A program made the translations under genes and the position numbers. 64,000 bases of DNA from UBA5066 sp046331465 (GTDB taxonomy: Bacteria; Acidobacteriota; Thermoanaerobaculia; UBA5066): the NCBI GenBank assembly GCA_046331465.1, contig JAXLQV010000001.1, positions 558,001 to 622,000 of the forward strand, in the 5' to 3' direction. Positions within the stretch are counted from its first letter, which is position 1, and each line of letters opens with the position of its first letter. Under the pieces are notes generated by a model. It saw nothing but the letters and a program-made list of their open reading frames with translations, was not told where the DNA came from and did no database searches. This document shows positions 8,002 through 17,126 of this stretch, piece after piece.

Positions 8002-8883
8002 CTAGAGGCCGACCGCGCTACCCGGGTTATCCGACCCGCGGGTGACACATGCAGCCATGTCTCGCTGCAGCGCCTCAAGCACGGCGATTCCCGCCCGGAT
8101 CGACTCGCCGTCGGCGGTCAGCAGCGTGAACGCCTCTTCGACGCGTTCGCGGAGGCGCGGAGGGCGCACCGCAAAGGCGCCCGCGAGAGCCACGGCGCCC
8201 TTCTCGTTCATCCAGTACTCCTCGTTCAGGGCGAACACCGTCTGCAGGAGACACATCACCGCCCGGAAGCAGCTCCCCGCGGCATAAGCCACGTCGGCGC
8301 GGTCGGCGGCCTTCCTGGCCGTTTCGAGCGCGAACGGGGCCTCCCACGAGAACTTCTCGAGAAGCGCGGCCTTCAGAGCCGGCGGATAGGGAAACGTTGT
8401 CTGCCTGAGTGCCGAGAGGCATCCGTCCGCATCCCATTGCGGTTTGCAGAGTGCCACCTCGGCCATATAGATGGCGGAGACGAAGGCATGCGGATGACCG
8501 GGCTGGTAGACCACGTCCACCCGGCCGCGCCGGCATGCCTCGATGACCTCGCGGACCCTCCGGAGATCACGATAGAGGAAGTCGACGGCCTGCCCGCCCA
8601 CCGACAGCCAGCCTCCGCCGTTGACCCACGGCCCCCACCCGCCGATCGGCGTCAGCACCCCCGGCTGACCGCGGTCGTCGAGCTCCGCCGCGACCCGGTC
8701 GAGCGCCTCCAGATCGAGGCCGTCTTCGGGAAGGTAGTAGAAGCACAGGTCGATGTCGGACTTCGAAGTGTGACTGCCCCGCGCGCGCGACCCGCCCAGC
8801 GCGATGGCGCGAACGCCCTCGACCCGCTTCGTCCGCTCGACGATGTCGTCGATCAGCGCCTGGATGTCCACGGCAGCGTTCAC
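8002..8883 (-). CDS. Nucleotidyltransferase-fold protein (MNT/kanamycin-type)
   Basis: 293 residues from a GTG. The N-terminal nucleotidyltransferase signature is complete: AIALGGSRARGSHTSKSDID (GS motif plus D-x-D, about residues 27-47) with a third acidic strand in GQAVDFLYRDL. The C-terminal half is helical, as in DUF4037-like and aminoglycoside-adenylyltransferase proteins. It probably transfers a nucleotide to a small molecule or protein. No antitoxin-like HEPN partner is adjacent, which argues against a classic MNT/HEPN pair here, although a HEPN protein is encoded 13 kb away in the cassette array. Substrate unknown. Confidence 0.75.
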   Translation of the reverse strand: MNAAVDIQALIDDIVERTKRVEGVRAIALGGSRARGSHTSKSDIDLCFYYLPEDGLDLEALDRVAAELDDRGQPGVLTPIGGWGPWVNGGGWLSVGGQAVDFLYRDLRRVREVIEACRRGRVDVVYQPGHPHAFVSAIYMAEVALCKPQWDADGCLSALRQTTFPYPPALKAALLEKFSWEAPFALETARKAADRADVAYAAGSCFRAVMCLLQTVFALNEEYWMNEKGAVALAGAFAVRPPRLRERVEEAFTLLTADGESIRAGIAVLEALQRDMAACVTRGSDNPGSAVGL

Positions 8884-9156
8884 GAGCGCGCTCAGTCTAC
8901 GGGACGCTCAGCACGCACCCCAGCCGTGGGCAGCGAGGGAGAGCTCATTGGGGACCCATCTCGGGGAAGTCCGACGCTGGAGGCGTGGCATGGCGTGACG
9001 AAGGAATCGTCCGCCCGTCGAGCGTCCCGGGACAAGTGGACTGCGGGGACGCCTCCCGCAGGACCAGACGCTCTCCAGGCGTCGGTCGATTCGTAGTCCG
9101 ATTCGTGAGCGAGCCTGAATCCACCCCCGGTGCAGGAGGTCCGTGGGAGCGCGAGG

Positions 9157-10368
9157 CTAAGAGAGGCTGAGCTGCACGCCCGACTTCTGGAGCACGTATG
9201 CGAGGAGGTTCGTCATCGCCCCTCCGAGTATCAGTACGTCGGCGAGGCTCGCGGTGCCTCGGGCGAGAGGGTGTCGGATCTCCGGGTATTCCTCGATGCC
9301 GTTGGCGCGCCACAGCTGAAACAACCGGTACTGGATGTGATACCTGGGGAAGCTCACGACCGCGACGCCGAGGAGCGCCACCACGAGCACCGTGACCTCG
9401 AGAGTGCCCACGAACAGCGGCTTGGCGGCTCGCCACGTGTACAGATTCGCGAGTATGAGGACGATGAAGACCTTCGAGAGGGCGTAGAGACTGCTGAACG
9501 GTCGGAACAGAGAAGCCAGCATTGACTTCTGAAGCAGTGGGGATCCGGTCGGCAGAAGCGGAGTGGCAGGGGATGTCGTGGTCGGGGCTGCCGTCAACGC
9601 TGCCGACGTCGCGGGAGTCAGCTGAGCCGAAGGCGGCGCCGCGGTTCTCGAGCCAGGGGGGGGCGTCGAGCAGGAGAGGCTCCGAATAGCGCGCCCGACG
9701 GCGACCGAGACGGCGAACATCTCGAAGTGTCCTGCGATGACCGCCATCACCACGAGATTCAGCAGGAGGTTGGTGAGCAGGTAGTAGTAGCCGTGGCTGT
9801 TGAGGATACGCTCCCCGGAGGGTGAGACGCCCTGGAACCAGTAGGCGTACGGATAGCGCCGGATCTCCTCGAAGTAGTGCGAGAGGGATACGAGACTGGC
9901 GACGAGCACGACGGCGGACGCCACGACGACTCGAAGTCCTGTCCGAGGCACGGCGGGCGGATCAACACGGATCGCCTCCCAGAGACGCGTCATGCGAAGG
10001 GCCGGGCGTAGCTGCCGAACATGGACGATGAAGGCCAGCCCGAAGACGAGATACAGCGGGCATATGACGCCGTAGTTCGCGATGTTCGGCCAGTCGTCGA
10101 CGAAGTTGCGAAGACCGGCTCCCTGCGCGGCCACGAATCGACGATCGACCGCGGCCCAGATCGCGTTCACGACCAGAAGGAGGAAGAGAGAGGCCAGGAA
10201 GATGCCGAGCCCGACGGTACGAAGCCACGAGCGGATTCCTGGGGTGAGCAGGTCCGTGTGCGCGGAAGGAAACGTGAACAACGAGAAAAGACTGCGAAGA
10301 GGCCTTGATTCCACCAGCCTGTGCAGGAGGCTATCAATAGCCGTATAAGCTGCTTCGCGCGCGTTCAT
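9157..10368 (-). CDS. Multi-spanning membrane protein of unknown function
   Basis: 403 residues from an ATG with AGGAGG. About seven hydrophobic segments are visible, for example LGIFLASLFLLLVVNAIWAA, YGVICPLYLVFGLAFIV, VVVASAVVLVASLVSL, YLLTNLLLNLVVMAVIAG and VTVLVVALLGVAVVSF. A Pro/Thr/Ala-rich linker (about residues 230-280) splits the protein into two membrane halves. No known family was recognised. It lies 135 bases downstream of the kinase-hydrolase fusion and is probably the last gene of the patatin operon, so it may be a membrane partner of those proteins. Confidence 0.65.
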   Translation of the reverse strand: MNAREAAYTAIDSLLHRLVESRPLRSLFSLFTFPSAHTDLLTPGIRSWLRTVGLGIFLASLFLLLVVNAIWAAVDRRFVAAQGAGLRNFVDDWPNIANYGVICPLYLVFGLAFIVHVRQLRPALRMTRLWEAIRVDPPAVPRTGLRVVVASAVVLVASLVSLSHYFEEIRRYPYAYWFQGVSPSGERILNSHGYYYLLTNLLLNLVVMAVIAGHFEMFAVSVAVGRAIRSLSCSTPPPGSRTAAPPSAQLTPATSAALTAAPTTTSPATPLLPTGSPLLQKSMLASLFRPFSSLYALSKVFIVLILANLYTWRAAKPLFVGTLEVTVLVVALLGVAVVSFPRYHIQYRLFQLWRANGIEEYPEIRHPLARGTASLADVLILGGAMTNLLAYVLQKSGVQLSLS

Positions 10369-10503
10369 CAGTCCTCCTGGGCTCTCGAATCGACGGTTTG
10401 GCGTGCTCCGGGGAGCGAACGAGCGAGTGTCGCCCCTGCCGCAGTGGCCAGGGCCGACGGGCGTCCGCCGGCGGGCCGCCCGGTCTCTTGCTGGCGAATG
10501 TCG

Positions 10504-12981
10504 CTACGTGGCCCTTCCGAGGAACCGCACCCACTTGTCCCTCATGTGGGCCTTCTCGAAGTACTCGCTGTGCGAGAAGAGGAACCGCTCCTGCTCCAGC
10601 CGCGGGTGCTGGAAGGCGAAGCCGGCGGTGCCGGACGGACCCGTGCGGCGAGGAACGACGAATCGGACTGCGCCCGTCCAGAAGTCGCGCGTGCCGAACT
10701 CGTTTCGGACCGCGCGGACCTGCCCGCGCGCGAGGATGGTCTCCCAGGGGAAGTCCGGCGGGAGGATCGAGCCGCAGAGGAGGACGCGGTCGAAACGGAG
10801 GTACTCGTAAGCGAGCAGGGCGTTGCCCAGGATGTACGTCCCGAAGCTGTGCGCCACGATCGACGGGAGCTGACCCGGCGCCCAGCTGATCTCGCGGTCG
10901 TAGCGTTCCACGTCGTACGTCCGGCGAAACCACTCCACTTTCGCCTGCCGCTCCCACGGCAGCAGGAGACGAAGCGCCGAGAACCACCCGAAGTTCCAGC
11001 GGCTCGTCCGACAGAGCCAGCCCTCGGCCGCCGCGACCTCGCTGAAGGAGCGCTGCCACTGCGCGTAGGTGCGGATGCCGTGAAGCATGAAGATGACGCG
11101 CGGCATTGCCTCCACGTTGCGGCTGCCGCCAGGACCGGCAGCGTCCTCGAGCGCGAGTCGCACGACGCTCATGCTGGCGGGCCGCTCCGAGGGGTCCTCC
11201 GCCAGGCAGCCTCGGATGGTTGCGCGGATCGCCTCGGGAACCGGAAGCGCCTCGACGAGCGCGAGCCTCTGCCGGGACGTCGCGCCCTCCGGCGCGAGGC
11301 TGCCGAAGAAGAGGCAGAGCAGCACGACGCCGAAGGCGTAGATGTCGGAGCGGCAGTCCGCCTCCTGGCCGAACAGCTCGGGCGCGCGGTAGGCCGTCGC
11401 GCCCAGCCGCTCCCCCAGGGCCGTCACGCGCGTCAGCGAATCCTCGCTCTGTCGGGCGATGCCCGACTCGAGGATCTTTGCGCCGTCCTTCCGCGTGATG
11501 AAGATCGTCCCGGGGCGGATGTCGCGGTGGACGATGTCGTGGCCGTGGAGGTACTCGAGCCCGCGGGCGACCTGGATGGCCACGGACAGCTTCGCGTCGA
11601 GGGAGAGGTCGGCATGCCGCTTGAGGTGCTTCGAGAGCTCGTCTCCCTCGAGCAGCTCCATCGCGATCTGCGGAGGCACTCCTTCGGCTCCCGGCTCCAG
11701 GTCGAGCACGCGCACGACGTTCGGGTGCTCGAGGTGTCGCCAGAGGCGCCCCGAGCGGAGGAAGCGGTGCCGCTCCTCCTCCGACGGGGGCGCCCCACCC
11801 GTCAGCACCTTCAGAGCCACCATCGACCCGTCGACCTCGTCCCAGGCGCGAAAGACCGTGCCGACGCTGCCGCGGCCGAGCGGCTCGACGAGCTTGTAGC
11901 GCGAGAGCCTCGCGAGGTCGATCCGTTCCGTGGCCGGGCCTGCCCGTTCGAACCGCGTGACCGGTTCGAACGGGATCGTCCTGTCGGCGCTCGCGGGGGG
12001 CGGCAGCTGCAGGGTCGTCGGCCGGGCCTCGCCGCCGCGCGCCGGGGCTTTGACCGCCGGTCCGCCTTCGGAAACGCGCGTCAGGAACTCCGCGCCGAAC
12101 TCCCCCAGGGAGAAGTCGGGGAGGGACGAGGTCGCTTCCGTCATCGCGGCGGCCATCGCTCCGGCCGACGGGAAGCGGTCCTCCGGCGATTTGGCGAGCC
12201 CTCGGAGGACGATCGCCCGCAGCTGCGGGGTCACGTAACCTCCCGGATCAGTCTCCTCGAAGGCCCTCGGCGTTTCGTGGAGGTGCGCGTGGATCTTCGC
12301 GGGAAGGCTCGCGGCCTCGAAGGGCTTCACGCTCGTGAACAGCTCGTAGAGGGTCACGGAGAGCGAGTAGAGGTCGGAGGCGGGCCCGACGTACCCGCCC
12401 GAGAGGCTCTCGGGCGACGAGTAGTCGAGCTTCCCGACGAACGCCCCCGTCGCGGTGAGGCTTTCCATGCGCTCCTGCTGAAGGTCCTTGGCGATCCCGA
12501 GATCGAGGATCTTCGCCAGCGGTCCCCCTTCACCGTCCATCGTCAGGGAGACGTTGTCGGGGCTCACGTCGCGGTGGACGATCCCGTTCCTGTGGATGTG
12601 CTCGAGGCCGGCGAGCACCTGCAGAGCGAGGCGGGCGAACAGCGAGATGGGCTGCGACCGGAACGCGCCCTCCCGGATGACCCGCCGCAGGTCCAGTCCC
12701 TCGAGGTACTCCAGCTCGAGGTAGCCGTCGCCGTCGGCGTCGATGCCGAAGTCGTGGACGGCCGTGAGGTTCGGATGGGCGAGTCTTGCCGCGAGCCGCG
12801 CCTCCCGGAGGAAGCGCTCCTGTACGCCGGAGTCGCTGCTCAACGCGCCGCGCACCGTCTTGATGACGCGCTTCGTGTCCAGGCGCCGGTGCCGCACGAG
12901 ATACACCCGTCCCATGCCGCCCTCGCCCAGGAGCGACAGCGCTTCGTACTTCTCGTCGAGAGGTTGCGGAAGGGTGTTCAT
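10504..12981 (-). CDS. Tandem Ser/Thr kinase and pseudokinase fused to an alpha/beta hydrolase
   Basis: 825 residues from the ATG at 12981, 14 bases after the lipoprotein stop; the frame is open further upstream but that part overlaps the lipoprotein gene. Domain 1 (about 12-280) is a bacterial eukaryotic-like kinase with a glycine loop GEGGMG, Lys41, HRD 136-138, Asn143, DLG 160-162 and SPE. Domain 2 (about 361-615) keeps GRGSVG, Lys391, HRD 485-487 and APE, but the catalytic Asn is Thr492 and DFG is replaced by ESG (505-507), so it is probably a pseudokinase. Residues about 626-825 form a hydrolase: FMLHGIRTYAQWQ and nucleophile elbow VAHSFGTY (Ser712). The kinase probably senses or regulates and the hydrolase is the output. 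No transmembrane segment is seen. Confidence 0.85.
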   Translation of the reverse strand: MNTLPQPLDEKYEALSLLGEGGMGRVYLVRHRRLDTKRVIKTVRGALSSDSGVQERFLREARLAARLAHPNLTAVHDFGIDADGDGYLELEYLEGLDLRRVIREGAFRSQPISLFARLALQVLAGLEHIHRNGIVHRDVSPDNVSLTMDGEGGPLAKILDLGIAKDLQQERMESLTATGAFVGKLDYSSPESLSGGYVGPASDLYSLSVTLYELFTSVKPFEAASLPAKIHAHLHETPRAFEETDPGGYVTPQLRAIVLRGLAKSPEDRFPSAGAMAAAMTEATSSLPDFSLGEFGAEFLTRVSEGGPAVKAPARGGEARPTTLQLPPPASADRTIPFEPVTRFERAGPATERIDLARLSRYKLVEPLGRGSVGTVFRAWDEVDGSMVALKVLTGGAPPSEEERHRFLRSGRLWRHLEHPNVVRVLDLEPGAEGVPPQIAMELLEGDELSKHLKRHADLSLDAKLSVAIQVARGLEYLHGHDIVHRDIRPGTIFITRKDGAKILESGIARQSEDSLTRVTALGERLGATAYRAPELFGQEADCRSDIYAFGVVLLCLFFGSLAPEGATSRQRLALVEALPVPEAIRATIRGCLAEDPSERPASMSVVRLALEDAAGPGGSRNVEAMPRVIFMLHGIRTYAQWQRSFSEVAAAEGWLCRTSRWNFGWFSALRLLLPWERQAKVEWFRRTYDVERYDREISWAPGQLPSIVAHSFGTYILGNALLAYEYLRFDRVLLCGSILPPDFPWETILARGQVRAVRNEFGTRDFWTGAVRFVVPRRTGPSGTAGFAFQHPRLEQERFLFSHSEYFEKAHMRDKWVRFLGRAT

Positions 12982-12995
12982 TCTCGAGGACACGG

Positions 12996-13556
12996 TCACG
13001 GAGCGGGCCGGCTCCCACCGGGATCGGTCGGGCATCCCGCCTGCCGGCAGCACTCCCACCCGGGCGGCAGGGCGAGCGGGAGCCCGTTCACGAGCTCGAC
13101 GACCGTCTTCGCCGGCCGACAATCCGAGATGATCAGTATCCGAAGGGGGAGAACGCAGTCGGGCCGATTCGATCCGGCGGAGCGGTCCGGGAGCGGAAGG
13201 AAATCGGAGAGAGGAATCAGGAGCATCTCTCCGGATCTCAGCGGACGAGCCAGGGGCCTGGTGGCTCGCTCGGTCTGCGGCCCCTTCTCGCCCGGGTTCA
13301 GGACGACTCGCGATATGTACCGCGGCTCTCTGTCGCGATTGACGATCGCGAGGTGAATCTCCCCTCTGGCATCTGCAGGCATCGGAGCGGCTGCCGAGAC
13401 GTCCGTGCCTTGAGCGATCGACTTCTGAGGAGCGGCGGACGGCGCGGCGGCATAGCCTTCGACCCAGTACCAGGAAGCATGGAACGGCTCCCGGCAGCAG
13501 CTACAGCCGAGCGTCCCGGACGCGGAGAGAGAGAGGAGGAACACCAGCGGTCTCAT
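12996..13556 (-). CDS. Lipoprotein of unknown function
   Basis: 186 residues. MRPLVFLLSLSASGTLGCSCC gives a signal peptide with a plausible lipobox (TLGC), predicting lipidation at Cys18. The mature region is beta-rich (EIHLAIVNRDREPRYISRVV) and contains a CCRQAGC cysteine cluster near the end. No domain was recognised. The start overlaps the stop of the membrane patatin by four bases and the stop is 14 bases from the kinase-hydrolase start, so all three genes are translationally coupled. It may be the envelope-facing component of this set. Confidence 0.65.
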   Translation of the reverse strand: MRPLVFLLSLSASGTLGCSCCREPFHASWYWVEGYAAAPSAAPQKSIAQGTDVSAAAPMPADARGEIHLAIVNRDREPRYISRVVLNPGEKGPQTERATRPLARPLRSGEMLLIPLSDFLPLPDRSAGSNRPDCVLPLRILIISDCRPAKTVVELVNGLPLALPPGWECCRQAGCPTDPGGSRPAP

Positions 13557-16500
13557 TCGCGTACCTTCGGGATCGCTCCCCGGGCGTTTCTCCGAGGCGA
13601 TCCGGCGGCGATGTCGTCGTCGATGGCCTTGAGACGTTTCTCGATCTCCACGAGACGACTCTGGATCTCGTCGAGGATCGGCCCGCCCTTGCCGTTCGTG
13701 AGGGCGACCTTCAGCTCTGCGATGGCGGAGCGGACCTCGCTCACCTTCGAGGAGATGGCCGGTACGTCGTCGAGACGAGCCGCCGCCCGCCGGACGTCCG
13801 ACCCAATGGCCTCGAGGTGCGACCGGATGGCCGGATCCGCGAGGGCTGTCCTCAGGCTCCTGATCTCGACGTCGAGCTTCCCGATCGCCGTGGTGAGTTC
13901 CTCGTTCGGTCCGGCGCCGACGTACGCGCGCTCGATCACCTCCCGGAGGTCGCTCAGCGATGCGACGAGAGACTCCAGCCTCGAGGGGTCGCACTCCGCA
14001 ACCGGGATCTCGGTGCGTTGCCGCGGAGGCGGCTCGTCAGCGCTCGTCCTGGGCGCTGATCCGGCGAAGTGCGCCGTGGCGCCGACCAGGAGGCCTGCGG
14101 AGAGGAGCGCGCCGGCTTTCGACCCCGGGCTGGCGACCGCGATCATCTGGAGCAAGGACGGAGCCGCGCCCCCTGGCTGCGCGGAGCCGTCCTTGGGATC
14201 TTTCGGGGCAGCGCCTGGCCCGGTGCTCCCTGCCCACCGGACCACGGTCGCGGCCTCAGGCAGCTTCCCTCCCGATGGGAATGCACGAAGCGCACTCTCC
14301 AGCCCGAGGGCGCGGTAGCTTTCGAACTGCGCCTCGTCGAAGAACTGATCGGCCGTGGACTGGTGCGGGAATGGACCGCGAGCCGACTGGTGTCTTGCCG
14401 CATAGCGCTCCACGTCGAGAGGCAGCCCGTCGAACATCTGCGCCTTCAGGTAGTAGAGACGTCCGTGAACGGCCGTGCCGCCGTCGGCGTCCGGGTAGTC
14501 GATCGTGCCGACTGCGAGCAGCTCGCGAACTCCATTCGCGGCAGATGCTCCAGGCCTCCCACCCGGGAACGTGATCCCGACGCCCAGGTCGATCTTGATC
14601 CGCCGGATCGCGTTCTCGAGGTCTTCGTATTCGTACCGTGGGTCACAGCTCGCATCGACGACGACGATCTCCCGACAGCGCCTTCGCACCATCTCGTACA
14701 GCCCGAGGTTGTCGAAGTGCCCGCCGTCCGAGAGGTACACATAGGCCGAGGCCCTGGTGGCCTGCCCGGTCAGGTCGGCAAGGGTCGCGTTGAGTCCCAG
14801 GCGCGGCTCGTCCCTGCGCCAGAGGGCTGGCCGGGCCGGGTTCGCCTGCCACCACCCGAGCCGGATGTTGAAAACCGCCATCAGGAACGAGACGACCGGC
14901 GAGGTGTGGTAGCCCATGTTGGGAGTGGCCGCCGCTCCCGACACGGCGACCGCCTTCCCGACGGAAACCCCCCTCTCCCCGAGGCGTCCGGTCGGCACGA
15001 AGCCCGTTTCAGCGCTTCCGGAGTAGAGGGGCGTGAAGACGAAGGACCGGCCCCGCGATTCCGACCATTCCTGGCGGCCTCCGACAGGGCCGACGTCGTT
15101 GAGGGTCGTGTTGAAGACGTGATACAGCCGCGTCAGGTCATTCCCTGGCGAACCGGGTGAGAGGTTGGTCAGAGGGAGGTTGTCGTTCGGGTCGAAGCCG
15201 GTGAACCAGTGCGGCCTTCGCTGGGACGGGTCCCGAGACGATCCGAGGAACGTCCTCACGAGCCGGTTGCCGTACAGCCCGTGGAGAGAGAACGAGTTCA
15301 CCCCCAGGAGGGACGAGAGGATGGCGCCGACGCCCAAAAGGCCGGCAACGAGAACGCCCATCTGGCCGGGCCTGGCCTCGCTGAGCGCCTCGTCGAACGC
15401 ATATGGGCTGAAGCCGGTGACGTAGACGTCGGGCGAGAGGACTCTCGACAGCATGAGTCCGAGCGCGGTGAGGATGGCGACCCCGGAGAGGAGAGCGGCG
15501 ACGTCGAGAGTCCGGAGCCCGAGTGAAGCGATGGCCGAGCTGACGCGTCGCTGCACGGCGGGGCCGTTCCGGCTCCAGTACCCGATCAGGCTCGTTGCGA
15601 TGGCCGCGACTCCTGCTGCGCTCGACAGATTCTCCGTAGCGGCCCGGGGCAGCCAGAAGAGGCACCAGGCAGGGAGGAGGAGCACAAGGCCGAACGCGAA
15701 CAGCCATGCGAGCCCGGCGGCCAGGAGCCGACCGCCGGCCCTTCCCAGCCACTCGCGCGTCGCCTCGCCCGTCATTCCTCGAAGGAGGCCCGCGAGACAC
15801 GCGAGAAGGGCCCACAGGCAGCCGAGGATTGCAGGGACGGCGACGACGGCATACGTCTTGACGGGAAGCACGGAGGCGTACCTCTCGAGAGGGCCCTCGA
15901 GCGCTCGCGCCTTCCAGTCCGCGACCGCGGCGCCCGCGCCGTGGACCATGAGCCCGACGACACCGCCGATGACGACGGCGACGAGCACGATGACGACGCT
16001 GTCTCGTGGAGAGGGTCGGCCGAGACCTCGAAGGCCCCGGAGGAGGACGCCCGCGGTGACGGCGGCGAGCGCGAGCGCAGACCCTGCCGTGACGTAGGTC
16101 TCCGGACCGGGCCCCGGGACCGAGTCGCCGAGCCAGAAGCCGGCCACGCTGAGCGCGACGGCACCGATCAGGGAAGGTGCGAAGAAGAGCCGGTTGAAGT
16201 GATCGGAGCCGCTCGACGCCGGGTGGTCCCCGTCGGGCGCGTCGGCGACCGCGTAGAGGACGGCGACGGCGACCGAGAGACCCGCCAGGGAGAGAAGCCA
16301 TGGAAGGAGCGCCGCTGCCGAGCCCGCCTCGCTGAGCACCGAGTAGTAGATGCGCGGGACGAGGAGCACCGCCAGAGCGAACGGCACGAGCACGGCCCAG
16401 TGAAGCGCGAGGTTCCTCAGGAACGTCCCGACCAGTGCGAAGAGATCCCCCGAGAGCCCCCATGTCGGGCTCAGGTATCGGGCACAGGCTCGCAGCCTCC

Positions 16501-16903
16501 GAATCGGCCCGGCCGTGGCCCCCTCGTCGCCGAGCTCCCTCAGGACGCCGGGAACGTCGTCCCGATTGCGGGCGATCCAGGCCGTCAGCCAGCTTCCGAT
16601 ATAGCCACCACCGGAAACCGTCGACAGGTAGTGAAACTGCTCGAGGAGCCCTCGTCGGGCGAGACCCTGGAGCACGCCGAGGCAATACGTCGCGCTGCGT
16701 ATGCCGCCTCCGGACAGGCAGAGCGCCTTGCGCTCGAAGCCGGGCGGGAGCGAGTGGATGGCCTTCCTGAGCCTGCGGAGTCGTTCTTCCGGGCTCCCGT
16801 CCTGGTCACGGGACTCGGCCGTCCGGCCGTGGAGGAGGTCGAATTCCGCCTCCAGAACGTCGATCTCCGCGGCCGGCTTCGGATCCAACGGCGCTGCTTC
16901 CAT
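13553..16903 (-). CDS. Membrane-embedded patatin-like phospholipase
   Basis: 1116 residues from the ATG at 16903, which has an AAGGAGAG site; a GTG at 16930 is in frame but lacks one. The patatin fold starts near residue 60: LCLSGGGIRSATYCLGVLQG (oxyanion GGGxR) and LSTVSGGGYIGSW (nucleophile G-x-S-x-G form). The catalytic dyad Asp lies in YLSDGGHFDNLGLYEM, about 600 residues later. Between them are about ten hydrophobic segments, so a multi-pass membrane domain is inserted into the catalytic fold. Near the C-terminus is another hydrophobic stretch (AGALLSAGLLVGATAHF) followed by a helical, coiled-coil-like tail. It is likely a membrane phospholipase or acyl hydrolase and the first gene of the operon with the lipoprotein and kinase-hydrolase. 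Confidence 0.85.
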   Translation of the reverse strand: MEAAPLDPKPAAEIDVLEAEFDLLHGRTAESRDQDGSPEERLRRLRKAIHSLPPGFERKALCLSGGGIRSATYCLGVLQGLARRGLLEQFHYLSTVSGGGYIGSWLTAWIARNRDDVPGVLRELGDEGATAGPIRRLRACARYLSPTWGLSGDLFALVGTFLRNLALHWAVLVPFALAVLLVPRIYYSVLSEAGSAAALLPWLLSLAGLSVAVAVLYAVADAPDGDHPASSGSDHFNRLFFAPSLIGAVALSVAGFWLGDSVPGPGPETYVTAGSALALAAVTAGVLLRGLRGLGRPSPRDSVVIVLVAVVIGGVVGLMVHGAGAAVADWKARALEGPLERYASVLPVKTYAVVAVPAILGCLWALLACLAGLLRGMTGEATREWLGRAGGRLLAAGLAWLFAFGLVLLLPAWCLFWLPRAATENLSSAAGVAAIATSLIGYWSRNGPAVQRRVSSAIASLGLRTLDVAALLSGVAILTALGLMLSRVLSPDVYVTGFSPYAFDEALSEARPGQMGVLVAGLLGVGAILSSLLGVNSFSLHGLYGNRLVRTFLGSSRDPSQRRPHWFTGFDPNDNLPLTNLSPGSPGNDLTRLYHVFNTTLNDVGPVGGRQEWSESRGRSFVFTPLYSGSAETGFVPTGRLGERGVSVGKAVAVSGAAATPNMGYHTSPVVSFLMAVFNIRLGWWQANPARPALWRRDEPRLGLNATLADLTGQATRASAYVYLSDGGHFDNLGLYEMVRRRCREIVVVDASCDPRYEYEDLENAIRRIKIDLGVGITFPGGRPGASAANGVRELLAVGTIDYPDADGGTAVHGRLYYLKAQMFDGLPLDVERYAARHQSARGPFPHQSTADQFFDEAQFESYRALGLESALRAFPSGGKLPEAATVVRWAGSTGPGAAPKDPKDGSAQPGGAAPSLLQMIAVASPGSKAGALLSAGLLVGATAHFAGSAPRTSADEPPPRQRTEIPVAECDPSRLESLVASLSDLREVIERAYVGAGPNEELTTAIGKLDVEIRSLRTALADPAIRSHLEAIGSDVRRAAARLDDVPAISSKVSEVRSAIAELKVALTNGKGGPILDEIQSRLVEIEKRLKAIDDDIAAGSPRRNARGAIPKVRE

Positions 16904-17126
16904 CGGAATGCTCTCCTTGCCTGTCTTCACTCGTTCCGTAATGCCGGAGCGGCATCACCGCCGGCCGGACCGTTCGTCACGAATTCGCCAGGGAGCCTCG
17001 AACAGGGAGGCTCGGTGGGCGTCTTGACGCAGCAGGGGCTTTCACCTGGGGGCGCCGACGGTCGCGCTCGGCACGCGCGTTCGGGGTGGGTTCGGGCCGC
17101 GAATGGAATCGGCCCGGAAGGGCAGG

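Noticed and set aside
8002..8883. MNT/HEPN toxin-antitoxin pair
   Set aside because: The nucleotidyltransferase has no adjacent HEPN gene; the HEPN cassette is 13 kb away behind attC sites.
6646..9096. 816-codon plus-strand ORF across the DUF2235 and nucleotidyltransferase genes
   Set aside because: Antisense shadow; both minus-strand genes show complete catalytic motifs.
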